Of a stretch of DNA of 64,000 bases, positions 1-10,290 are shown piece after piece; the stretch's first letter is position 1; every line of letters starts with the position of its first letter. The position numbers and the translations under genes are program-made. This stretch comes from Petrolisthes cinctipes (lineage: Eukaryota > Arthropoda > Malacostraca > Decapoda > Porcellanidae). The notes beneath the pieces are model-generated. The model searched no databases, was not told the origin of the DNA, and was given only the letters and a program-made list of their open reading frames with translations. The stretch is from NCBI GenBank assembly GCA_033782935.1, contig JAWQEG010000287.1:62001-126000 (forward strand). The letters run 5' to 3'.

Positions 1-526
1 AACATGCTAAAAATCGATATTTTATGTGCCCAAAGTCAATATGTGTAAGCATCTTCTGTACACGTGTATATCCCTAATTCAAGTTCAAAACACCCGAAAA
101 TTCGATATTTTTGGGTCCCAAAAACGATCTGTACATGCCTACCCCGTGTTAATGTATTTTCAAAATACAGGCCCAAAACATGCTGAAAATCTATATATTA
201 GGTGCCCAAAGTCAATATGTGTATGCATCTTCTGTACCCGTCTATATCCCAAATTCAGGTTCAAAACACCCGAAAACTCGGTATTTTTGGGTCCCAGAAG
301 CGATCTGTACATGCCTACTCTGTGCTAGAATATTTTCAAATTATACGCTGAAAACATACTAAAAATCGATATTTTGGGTGCCAAAGTCGATATGTGCATG
401 CATCTTCTGTACCCGTTTATATCTCAAATTCAGGCTCAAAACACTCAAAAAAATCGATATTTTTGTGTCCCAGAAGCGATCTGTACATGTCTACACCGTG
501 CTATAGTATTTTCAAAATACAGGCCC

Positions 527-702
527 AAAACATGCTCAAAATCGATATTTTAGGTGCCCAAAGTCGATATGTGCATGCATCTTCTGTACCCGTTCATATC
601 TCAAATTCAGGCTCAGAACACCCTAAAATTCGATTTATTTGGGTTCCAGAAGCGATCTGTACGTGTCTACTCAGTGTTAGAGTATTTTAAATATACAGGC
701 CC
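527..702 (+). repeat. Monomer type F (CTCAGAACACCC / TTTATTTGGG)
   Basis: This recurring type has CGTTCATATCTC in its first half. Its second half starts CAGAACACCCTAAAATTCG, has TTTATTTGGGTT in place of TATTTTTGGG, and carries TGTACGTGTCTAC. It recurs for example near 2035, 20840, 23125, 25225, 28410, 35430, 36320, 47390 and 48450. The change puts an A at the tenth position of the CENP-B-box-like stretch, so type F matches eight of the nine defining positions of that box. Confidence 0.85.
628..644 (+). other. CENP-B-box-like 17-mer, type F monomer (8 of 9 defining bases)
   Basis: The mammalian CENP-B box is NTTCGNNNNANNCGGGN. At 628-644 TTCG, the A at the tenth position and GGG all match with the exact spacing. 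Only the C before GGG is T, which is the change expected from CpG deamination. Canonical monomers match 7 of 9 at the same place because the tenth base is T. Whether any CENP-B-like protein exists in this genome cannot be seen here, and chance convergence remains possible. Confidence 0.4.
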
Positions 703-1229
703 AAAACATGATCAAAATCGATATTTTGGGTGCCCAAAGTCGATATGTGCATGCATCTTCTGTACCCGTTTATATCTCAAATTCAGACTCAAAACACCCG
801 AATATTCAATATTTTTGGGTCTCAAAAGCAATGTGTACATGCATACTCCGTGTTAGAGTATTTTCAAAATACAGGCCTAAAACATGCTGAAAATCGATAT
901 TTTAGCTGCCCAAAGTCAATATGTGTATGTATCTTCTGTACCCGTCTATATCCCAAATTCAGGTTCAAAACACTCGAAAATTCGATATTTTTGGGTCCCA
1001 GAAGCAATCTGTACATGCCTACTCCTTGCTAGAATTTTTTAAGATACAAACACAAGACATGCTCAAAATCGATATTTTAGGTGCAAAAAGTCGATATGCG
1101 CATGCATCTTCTGTACCCGTTTATATCTCAAATTCAGGCTCAAAACACCCGAAAATTCGATATTTTTGGGTCCCCGAAGCCATCTGTACATGCCTACTCC
1201 GTGTTAGAGTATTTTCAAAATAAAGGCCC

Positions 1230-1317
1230 AAAACATGCTCAAAATCGATATTTTAGGTGCCCAAAGTCGATATGTGCATTCATCATCTGTACCCGTTTAT
1301 ATCTCAAATTCAGGCTC
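1230..1317 (+). repeat. First 88-bp half of the reference monomer
   Basis: The first half runs from AAAACATGCT to CAGGCTC. Placed under the second half at an offset of 88 with no gaps, the consensus halves agree at 59 of 88 positions by my count. The strongest agreement is over the A-rich start, TCGATATTTT, the CCCA..CGAT block, and the CAGGC end. The weakest is around positions 61-70. This supports descent of the monomer from a duplicated 88-bp unit. Confidence 0.85.
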
Positions 1318-2320
1318 AAAACACCCGAAAATTCAATATTTTTGGGTCCCAGAAGCGATCTGTACGTGCACACTCCGTGCTAGAATGTTTTCAAGATACA
1401 GACCCAAAACATGTTAAAAATCGACATTTTAAGTGCAAAAAGTCGATATGTGCATGCATCTTCTTTACCCGTTCATATCTCAAATTCAGGCTCAGAACAC
1501 CCTAAAATTCGATTTATTTGGGTTCCAGAAGCGATCTGTACGTGTCTACTCAGTGTTGGAGTATTTTAAAAATACAGGCCCAAAACATGCTCAAAATCGA
1601 TATTTTAGGTGCCCAAAGTCGATATGTGCATGCATCTTCTGTATCCGTCTATATCCCAAATTCAGGTTCAAAACACTCGAAAATTTGATATTTTTGGGTC
1701 CCAGAAGCAATCTGTACATGCCTACTTCTTGCTAGAATGTTTTCAAGATACAGACCCAAAACATGCTCAAAATCGATATTTTAGGTGCAAAAAGTCGAAA
1801 TGTGCATGCATCTTCTGTACCCGTTTATATCTCAAATTCAGGCTCAAAACACCCGAAAATTCGATATTTTTGGATCCCCAAAGCAATCTGTACATGCCTA
1901 CTCCGTGTTAGAGTATTTTCAAAATATAGGCCCAAAACATGCTCAAAATCGATATTTTAGGTGCCCAAAGTCGATATGTGCATGCATCTTCTGTACCCGT
2001 TCATATCTCAAATTCAGGCTCAGAACACCCTAAAATTCGATTTATTTGGGTTCCAGAAGCGATCTGTACGTGTCTACTCAGTGTTAGAGTATTTTAAAAA
2101 TACAGGCCCAAAACACTCTCAAAATCGATATTTTGGGTGCCCAAAGTCGATATGTGCATGCATCTTCTGTACCCGTTTATATCTCAAATTCAGACTCAAA
2201 ACACCCGAATATTCAATATTTTTGGGTCCCAAAAGCAATGTGTATATGCATAGTCCGTGTTAGAGTGTTTTCAAAATACACGCCTAAAACATGCTGAAAA
2301 TCGATATTTTAGCTGCCCAA
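1298..2320 (+). repeat. HOR block alpha, copy 1 (about 5.8 monomers)
   Basis: The run of variants TGTACGTGCACACTCCGTGC, ACATGTTAAAAATCGACATT, a type F half monomer, and a monomer with GTCGAAATG after GCAAAAA recurs in the same order about 2,110 bp (12 monomers) downstream. Copies 1 and 2 differ at scattered positions, for example TTCCAGAAGC against TTCCCGAAGC. The last two monomers of copy 1 are more different from copies 2 and 3, so its right edge is approximate. Confidence 0.75.
1318..1405 (+). repeat. Second 88-bp half of the reference monomer
   Basis: The second half begins with AAAACACCCG and ends with the CAGGCCC-like tail, which is CAGACCC in this copy. It repeats the layout of the first half: an A-tract, a TCGATAT-like motif at half-position 16 (TCAATAT here), CCCAGAAGCGATCTGTACAT at half-positions 31-50, and CAGGCC near the end. 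It carries the CENP-B-box-like stretch and most of the variation that defines monomer types (its last 36 bp). Confidence 0.85.
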
Positions 2321-2641
2321 AGTCAATATGTGTATGAATCTTCTGTACCCGTCTATATCCCAAATTCAGGTTCAAAACACTCGAAAATTCGATATTTTTG
2401 GGTCCCAGAAGCAATCTGTACATGCCTACTCCTTGCTAGAATTTTTTAAGATACAAACACAAGACATGCTCAAAATCGATATTTTAGGTGCAAAAAGTCG
2501 ATATGCGCATGCATCTTCTGTAACAGTTTATATCTCAAATTCAGGCTCAAAACACCCGAAAATTCGATATTTTTGGGTCCCCGAAGCCATCTGTACATGC
2601 CTACTCCGTGTTAGAGTATTTTCAAAATACAGGCCCAAAAC

Positions 2642-3400
2642 ATGCTCAAAATCGATATTTTAGGTGCCCAAAGTCGATATGTGCAAGCATCTTCTGTATC
2701 CGTCTATATCCCAAATTCAGACTCAAAACACCCGAATATTCAATATTTTTGGGACCCTAAAGCAATGTGTACATGCATACTCCGTGTTAGAGTATTTTCA
2801 AAATACAGGCCTAAAACATGCTGAAAATCGATATTTTAGCTGCCCAAAGTCATTATGTGTATGAATCTTCTGTACCCGTCTATATCCCAAATTCAGGTTC
2901 AAAACACTCGAAAATTCGATATTTTTGGGTCCCAGAAGCAATCTGTACATGCCTACAACTTGCTAGAATTTTTTAAGATACAAACCCAAGACATGCTCAA
3001 AATCGATATTTTATGTGCAAAAAGTCGATATGTGCATGCATCTTGTGTACCCGTTTATATCTCAAATTCAGGCTCAAAACACCAGAAAATTCAATATTTT
3101 TGGGTCCCCGAAGCCATCTGTACGTGCATACTCCGTGTTTGAGTGTTTTTAAAATACAGGCCAAAAACATGCTGAAAATCGATATTTTATGTGCCCAAAG
3201 TCAATATGTGTATGCATCTTCTGTACACGTGTATATCCCAAATTCAAGTTCAAAATTCCAGAAAAATCGATATTTTTGGGTCCCAAAAGCGATCTGTACA
3301 TGCCTACTCCTTGCTAGAATGTTTTCAAGATACAGATCCAAAACATGCTCAAAATCGATATTTTAAGTGCAAAAAGTCGATATGTGCATGCATCTTCTGT
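2642..3400 (+). repeat. HOR block beta, copy 1 (about 4.3 monomers)
   Basis: The variants GTGCAAGCATC, TTTTTGGGACCCTAAAGC, AAGTCATTATGTGTATGAATC, CATCTTGTGTACC and CAAAATTCCAGAAAAA occur in this order and recur 1,759 bp (10 monomers) downstream. Two neighbouring blocks (alpha and beta) therefore moved by different whole-monomer distances, which points to several overlapping exchange events. Confidence 0.78.
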
Positions 3401-3407
3401 TCCCGTT

Positions 3408-4430
3408 TATATCTCAAATTCAGGCTCAAAACACCCGAAAATTCAATATTTTTGGGTCCCAGAAGCGATCTGTACGTGCACACTCCGTGCTAGAATGTTT
3501 TCAAGATACAGACCCAAAACATGTTAAAAATCGACATTTTAAGTGCAAAAAGTCGATATGTGCATGCATCTTCTTTACCCGTTCATATCTCAAATTCAGG
3601 CTCAGAACACCCTAAAATTCGATTTATTTGGGTTCCCGAAGCGATCTGTACGTGTCTACTCAGTGTTGGAGTATTTTAAAAATACAGGCCCAAAACATGC
3701 TCAAAATCGATATTTTAGGTGCCCAAAGTCGATATGTGCATGCATCTTCTGTATCCGTCTATATCCCAAATTCAGGTTCAAAACACTCGAAAATTTGATA
3801 TTTTTGGGTCCCAGAAGCAATCTGTACATGCCTACTTCTTGCTAGAATGGTTTCAAGATACAGACCCAAAACATGCTCAAAATCGATATTTTAGGTGCAA
3901 AAAGTCGAAATGTGCATGCATCTTCTGTACCCGTTTATATCTCAAATTCAGGCTCAAAACACCCGAAAATTCGATATTTTTGGATCCCCATAGCAATCTG
4001 TACATGCCTACTCCGTGTTAGAGTATTTTCAAAATACAGGCCCAAAACATGCTCAAAATCGATATTTTAGGTGCCCAAAGTCGATATTTGCATGCATCTT
4101 CTGTATCCGTCTATATCCCAAATTCAGGTTCAAAACACCCAAAAATTCGATATTTTTGGGTTCCAGAAGCGATCTGTACGTGTCTACTCAGTGTTAGAGT
4201 ATTTTAAAAATACAGGCCCAAAACATGCTCAAAATCGATATTTTGGGTGCCCAAAGTCTATATGTGCATGCATCTTCTGTATCCGTCTATATCTCAAATT
4301 CAGACTCAAAACACCCGAATATTCAATATTTTTGGGTCCCAAAAGCAATGTGTACATGCATACTCCGTGTTAGAGTATTTTCAAAATACAGGCCTAAAAC
4401 ATGCTGAAAATCGATTTTTTAGCTGCCCAA
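3408..4430 (+). repeat. HOR block alpha, copy 2
   Basis: This copy repeats the variant order of 1298-2320 at +2,110 bp and is closest to 5342-6364 at +1,934 bp (11 monomers). Shared private variants with copy 3 include GAATGGTTTCAAG near 3846 and 5780, and TCGATATTTGCATGC near 4081 and 6015. The match to copy 3 ends near 4430, where this copy continues with GTGCAAGCATC. Confidence 0.8.
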
Positions 4431-5160
4431 AGTCGATATGTGCAAGCATCTTCTGTATCCGTCTATATCCCAAATTCAGACTCAAAACACCCGAATATTC
4501 AATATTTTTGGGACCCTAAAGCAATGTGTACATGCATACTCCGTGTTAGAGTATTTTCAAAATACAGGCCTAAAACATGCTGAAAATCGATATTTTAGCT
4601 GCCCAAAGTCATTATGTGTATGAATCTTCTGTACCCGTCTATATCCCAAATTCAGGTTCAAAACACTCGAAAATTCGATATTTTTGGGTCCCAGAAGCGA
4701 TCTGTACATGCCTACAACTTGCTAGAATTTTTTAAGATACAAACCCAAGACATGCTCAAAATCGATATTTTATGTGCAAAAAGTCGATATGTGCATGCAT
4801 CTTGTGTACCCGTTTATATCTCAAATTCAGGCTCAAAACACCAGAAAATTCAATATTTTTGGGTCCCCGAAGCCATCTGTACGTGCATACTCCGTGTTTG
4901 AGTGTTTTTAAAATACAGGCCAAAAACATGCTGAAAATCGATATTTTATGTGCCCAAAGTCAATATGTGTATGCATCTTCTGTACACGTGTATATCCCAA
5001 ATTCAAGTTCAAAATTCCAGAAAAACCGATATTTTTGGGTCCCAAAAGCGATCTGTACATGCCTACTCCTTGCTAGAATGTTTTCAAGATACAGATCCAA
5101 AACATGCTCAAAATCGATATTTTAAGTGCAAAAAGTCGATATGTGCATGCATCTTCTATT
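4401..5160 (+). repeat. HOR block beta, copy 2
   Basis: This copy repeats 2642-3400 at +1,759 bp with nearly all of its private variants, including AAGTCATTATGTGTATG and CAAAATTCCAGAAAAA-like sequence near 5011. One change separates ATCGATATTTTTGGG from CCGATATTTTTGGG there. It overlaps the end of block alpha copy 2, so the two HORs are interleaved. Confidence 0.78.
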
Positions 5161-5341
5161 CCCGTTTATATCTCAAATTCAGGCTCAAAACTCCGAAAAT
5201 TCGATATTTATGGGTCCCAAAAGCGATCTGTACATGTCTACTCCGTGTTAGAGTTTGTTTAAAATACAGGCCCAAAACATGCTAAAAATCGATATTTTAG
5301 GTGCCCAAAGTCGATATGTGCATTCATCATCTGTACCCGTT

Positions 5342-6364
5342 TATATCTCAAATTCAGGCTCAAAACACCCGAAAATTCAATATTTTTGGGTCCCAGAAGC
5401 GATCTGTACGTGCACACTCCGTGCTAGAATGTTTTCAAGATACAGACCCAAAACATGTTAAAAATCGACATTTTAAGTGCAAAAAGTCGATATGTGCATG
5501 CATCTTCTTTACCCGTTCATATCTCAAATTCAGGCTCAGAACACCCTAAAATTCGATTTATTTGGGTTTCCGAAGCGATCTGTACGTGTCTACTCAGTGT
5601 TGGAGTATTTTAAAAATACAGGCCCAAAACATGCTCAAAATCGATATTTTAGGTGCCCAAAGTCGATATGTGCATGCATCTTCTGTATCCGTCTATATGC
5701 CAAATTCAGGTTCAAAACACTCGAAAATTTGATATTTTTGGGTCCCAGAAGCAATCTGTACATGCCTACTTCTTGCTAGAATGGTTTCAAGATACAGACC
5801 CAAAATATGCTCAAAATCGATATTTTAGGTGCAAAAAGTCGAAATGTGCATGCATCTTCTGTACCCGTTTATATCTCAAATTCAGGCTCAAAACACCCGA
5901 AAATTCGATATTTTTGGATCCCCAAAGCAATCTGTACATGCCTACTCCGTGTTAGAGTATTTTCAAAATACAGGCCCAAAACATGCTCAAAATCGATATT
6001 TTAGGTGCCCAAAGTCGATATTTGCATGCATCTTCTGTATCCGTCTATATCCCAAATTCAGGTTCAAAACACCCAAAAATTCGATATTTTTGGGTTCCAG
6101 AAGCGATCTGTACGTGTCTACTCAGTGTTAGAGTATTTTAAAAATACAGGCCCAAAACATGCTCAAAATCGATATTTTGGGTGCCCAAAGTCTATATGTG
6201 CATGCATCTTCTGTATCCGTCTATATCTCAAATTCAGACTCAAAACACCCGAATATTCAATATTTTTGGGTCCCAAAAGCAATGTGTACATGCATACTCC
6301 GTGTTAGAGTATTTTCAAAATACAGGCCTAAAACATGCTGAAAATAGATTTTTTAGCTGACCAA
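5342..6364 (+). repeat. HOR block alpha, copy 3
   Basis: This copy lies 1,934 bp downstream of copy 2 and shares its rare variants. Small differences (TTTCCGAAGC near 5568, TATATGCCAAATTC near 5694) postdate the duplication. It starts just after the CATTCATCATC monomer that also precedes copy 1, so copies 1 and 3 share a left flank that copy 2 lacks. Confidence 0.8.
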
Positions 6365-7032
6365 AGTCAATATGTGTATGAATCTTCTGTACCCGTCTAT
6401 ATCCCAAATTCAGGTTCAAAACACTCGAAAATTCGATATTTTTGGGTCCCCGAAGCAATCTGTACATGCCTACTCCTTGCTAGAATGTTTTCAAGATACA
6501 GACCCAAAACATGCTCAAAATCGATATTTTAGGTGCAAAAAGTCGAAATGTGCATGCATCTTCTGTACCCGTTTATATCTCAAATTCAGGCTCAAAACAC
6601 AAGAAAATTCGATATTTTTGGATCCCCAAAGCAATCTGTACATGCCTACTCCGTGTTAGTGTATTTTCAAAATACAGGCCCAAAACATGCTCAAAATCGA
6701 TATTTTAGGTGAACAAAGTCGATATGTGCATGCATCTTCTGTATCCGTCTATATCCCAAATTCAGGTTCAAATCACCCGAAAATTCGATATTTTTGGGTT
6801 CCAGAAGCGATCTGTACATGCCTACTCCTTGCTAGAATTTTTTAAGATACAAACCCAAGACATGCTCAAAATCGATATTTTAGGTGCAAAAAGTCGATAT
6901 GTGCATGCATCTTGTGTACTCATTTATATCTCAAATTCAGGCTCAAAACACCCGAAAATTCGATATTTTTGGGTCCCAGAAGCGATCTGTACATGCCTAC
7001 TCCTTGCTAGAATGTTTTCAAGATACAGACCA

Positions 7033-7207
7033 AAAACATGCTCAAAATCGATATTTTAAGTGCAAAAAGTCGATATATGCATGCATCTTCTGTACCCGTT
7101 TATATCTCAAATTCAGGCTCAAAACTCCGAAAATTCGATATTTTTGGGTCCCTTAAGCAATCTGCACATGCCTACTCAGTGCTAGAATGTTTTTAAAATA
7201 CAGGCTT
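7033..7207 (+). repeat. Monomer type E (CTCCG deletion, CTTAAGCAATCTGCAC)
   Basis: This 175-bp type has AAAACTCCG for AAAACACCCG, then CCCTTAAGCAATCTGCACAT and a tail GTTTTTAAAATACAGGCTT. It is almost always followed by a monomer starting AAAACATGCTATAAATCG with GTGTCCAAAG. CTGCAC occurs near 7161, 10148, 12083, 15070, 17005, 18938, 19993, 22278, 24738, 25967, 28078, 29309 and 31419. Every interval is a whole number of monomers. Related forms follow near 34930, 38970, 46718, 47949 and 49350. Confidence 0.88.
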
Positions 7208-7383
7208 AAAACATGCTATAAATCGATATTTTAGGTGTCCAAAGTCGATATGTGCATGCATCTTCTGTACCCGTTTATATCTCAAATTCAGGCTCAAAAC
7301 ACCCAAAAAATCGATATTTTTGTGTCTCAGAAGCGATCTGTACATGCCTACACAGTGTTAGAGTATTTTCAAAATACAGGACC
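7208..7383 (+). repeat. Monomer type D (CTATAAATCG, GTGTCCAAAG)
   Basis: This monomer is the constant right-hand partner of type E. It starts AAAACATGCTATAAATCG and continues TTTTAGGTGTCCAAAGTCG. In this and several other sites (near 12245, 19090, 26131 and 29461) it carries TTTGTGTCTCAGAAGC and CTACACAGTG in its second half. Downstream of about 35 kb its partner form reads GTGTGAAAAGTCG. The E-D pair behaves as one inherited dimer. Confidence 0.82.
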
Positions 7384-7479
7384 AAAACATGCTTAAAATC
7401 GATATTTTAGGTGCCCAAAGTTGATATGTACATGCATCTTCTGTATCCGTTTATATCGCAAATTCAGGCTCAAAACACC

Positions 7480-8820
7480 AGAAAATTCGGTATTTTTGGG
7501 TCCCAGAAGCGATCTGTACATGCCTACTCCTTGCTAGAATTTTTTCAAGATACAGACCCAAAACATGCTCAAAATCGATATTTTAGGTGCAAAAAGTCGA
7601 TATGTGCATGCATCCTCTGTACCCGGTTATATCCCAAATTCTGGCTCAAAACCCCCGAAAGTTCGATATTTTTGGGTCCCAGAAGCGATCTGTACATGCC
7701 TACTCAGTGCTAGAATATTTTCAAAATACAGGCCTAAAACATGCTGAAAATCGATATTTTTGCTTCCCAAAGTCAATATGTGTATGTATCTTCTGTACCC
7801 GTCTATATCCCAAATTCAGGTTCAAAACACTTGAAAATTCGATATTTTTGGGTCCCAGAAGCAATCTGTACATGCCTACTTCTTGCTAGAATGTTTTCAA
7901 GATACAGACCCAAAACATCCTCAAAATCGATATTTTAGGTGCAAAAAGTCGAAATGTGCATGCATCTTCTGTACCCGTTTATATCTCAAATTCAGGCTCA
8001 AAACAACCTAAAATTCGATATTTTTGGGTCCCAGAAGCGATCTGTACATGCCTACTCCGTGTTAATGTATTTTCAAAATACAGGCCCAAAACATGCTGAA
8101 AATCTATATATTAGGTGCCCAAAGTCAATATGTGTATGCATCTTCTGTACCCGTCTATATCCCAAATTCAGGTTCAAAACACCCGAAAATTCGGTATTTT
8201 TGGGTCCCAGAAGCGATCTGTACATGCCTACTCCTTGCTAGAATGTTTTCAGATACAAACCCAAGACATGCTCAAAATCGATATTTTAGGTGCAAAAAGT
8301 CGATATGTGCATGCATCTTCTGTACCCGTTTATATCTCAAATTCAGGCACAAAACACCTGAAAATTCCATATTTTTGGGTCCCTTAAGCGATCTGTACAT
8401 GCATACTCAGTGCTAGAATCTTTTTAAAATACAGGCCCAAAACATGCTGAAAATCTATATATTAGGTGCCCAAAGTCAATATGTGCATGCATCTTCTGTA
8501 CACGTCTATATCCCAAATTCAGGTTCAAAACATCCAAAAAATCGATATTTTTGTGTCCCAGAAGCGATCTGTACATTCCTAGTCCGTGTTAATGTATTTT
8601 TAAAATACAGGCCCAAAACATGCTGAAAATCTATATTTTATGTGCCCAAAGTCAATATGTGTATGCATCTTCTGTACCCGTCTATATCCCAAATTCACGT
8701 TCAAAACACCCGAATATTCAATATTTTTGGGTCCCAAAAGCAATGTGTACATGCATACTCCGTGTTAGAGTATTTTCAAAATACAGGCCTAAAACATGCT
8801 GAAAATCGATATTTTAGCTG
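7480..8820 (+). repeat. 16-monomer internal repeat of the 28-mer, left arm
   Basis: About 7.6 monomers here recur 2,811 bp (16 monomers) downstream at 10291-11631, with many shared private variants: CATCCTCTGTACCCGG, TATTTTTGCTTCC, AAAACAACCTAAAATTCG and TCCATATTTTTGGG. Scattered differences such as CCTCTG against CCTATG show it is older than the 28-mer duplication. The match ends where this arm has AAAGGCTTT. Confidence 0.8.
7560..7735 (+). repeat. Monomer type C (CATCCTCTGTACCCGG, AAATTCTGGCTC)
   Basis: This 176-bp type has GTGCAAAAAGTCG, CATCCTCTGTACCCGGTTA, CAAATTCTGGCTC and often AAAACCCCCG, with a second half ending CAGTGCTAGAATATTTTCAAA. It is usually preceded by the tail GATACAGACCC. 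Other copies lie near 9519, 10375, 20418, 22703, 24811, 28151, 32371, 40463, 45913, 46967, 50134 and 63880. In the 20-51 kb region its tail commonly reads CAAATTATACGCCC and leads into AAAACATACTAAAAATCG. Confidence 0.85.
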
Positions 8821-10290
8821 CCCAAAGGCTTTATGTGTATGTATCTTCTGTACCCGTCTATATCCCAAATTCAGGTTCAAAACAGTCGAAAATTCGATAT
8901 TTTTGGTCCCAGAAGCAATCTGTACATGCCTACTCCTTGCTAGAATTTTTTAAGATACAAACACAAGATATGCTCAAAATCGATATTTTAGGTGCAAAAA
9001 GTCGATATGCGCATGCATCTTCTGTACCCGTTTATATCTCAAATTCAGGCTCAAAACACCCGAAAATTCCATATTTTTGGGTCCCTTAAGCGATCTGTAC
9101 ATGCATACTCAGTGCAAGAATCTTTTTAAAATACAGGCCCAAAACATGCTGAAAATCTATATATTAGGTGCCCAAAGTCAATATGTGCATGCATCTTCTG
9201 TACCCGTCTATATCCCAAATTCAGGTTCAAAACACCCAAAAAATCGATATTTTTGTGTCCCAGAAGCGATCTGTACATTCCTACTCCGTGTTAATGTATT
9301 TTCAAAATACAGGCCCAAAACATGCTATAAATCGATATTTTAGGTGCCCAAAGTCAATATGTGTATGCATCTTCTGTACCAGTCTATATCCCAAATTCTG
9401 GCTCAAAACCCCCGAAAATTCGGTATTTTTGGGTCCCAGAAACGATCTGTACATGCCTACTCCTTGCTAGAATTTTTTCAAGATACAGACCCAAAACATA
9501 CTCAAAATCGATATTTTAGGTGCAAAAAGTCGATATGTGCATGCATCCTCTGTACCGGGTTATATCCCAAATTCTGGCTCAAAACCCCCGAAAATTCGAT
9601 ATTTTTGGGTCCCAGAAGCGATCTGTACATGCCTACTCCGTGTTAATGTATTTTCAAAATACAGGCCCAAAACATGCTGAAAATCTATATTTTATGTGCC
9701 CAAAGTCAATATGTGTATGCATCTTCTGTACCCGTCTATATCCCAAATTCACGTTCAAAACACCCGAATATTCAATATTTTTGGGTCCCAAAAGCAATGT
9801 GTACATGCATACTCCGTGTTAGAGTAATTTCAAAATACAGGCCTAAAACATGCTGAAAATCGATATTTTAGCTGCCCAAAGTCAATATGTGTATTTATCT
9901 TCTGTACCCGTCTATATCCCAAATTCAGGTTCAAAACAGTCGAAAATTCGATATTTTTGGGTCCCAGAAGCAATCTGTACATGCCTACTCCTTGCTAGAA
10001 TTTTTTAAGATACAAACCCAAGACATGCTCAAAATCGATATTTTATGTGCAAAAAGTCAATATGTGCATGCATCTTCTGTACCCGTTTATATCTCAAATT
10101 CAGGCTCAAAACTCCGAAAATTCGATATTTTTGGGTCCCTTAAGCAATCTGCACATGCCTACTCAGTGCTAGAATGTTTTTAAAATACAGGCTTAAAACA
10201 TGCTATAAATCGATATTTTAGGTGTCCAAAGTCGATATGTGCATGCATCTTCTGTACCCGTTTATATCTCAAATTCAGGCTCAAAACACC

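Larger units (their letters stand above)
1230..1405 (+). repeat. Reference 176-bp monomer (canonical first half)
   Basis: This monomer is exactly 176 bp, from AAAACATGCT to the base before the next AAAACATG at 1406, and serves as a coordinate frame. In consensus numbering, the ClaI-type ATCGAT is at 15-20, TCGATAT motifs are at 16, 38 and 104, the 8-bp palindrome TGCATGCA is at 46-53, and the CENP-B-box-like stretch is at 102-118. The two plus-strand stop codons (TAG) are at 25 and 152. This copy departs from the consensus in a few places, including ATTCATCATC in the first half, TTCAATAT in the second, and a tail ending GATACAGACCC. Confidence 0.9.
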
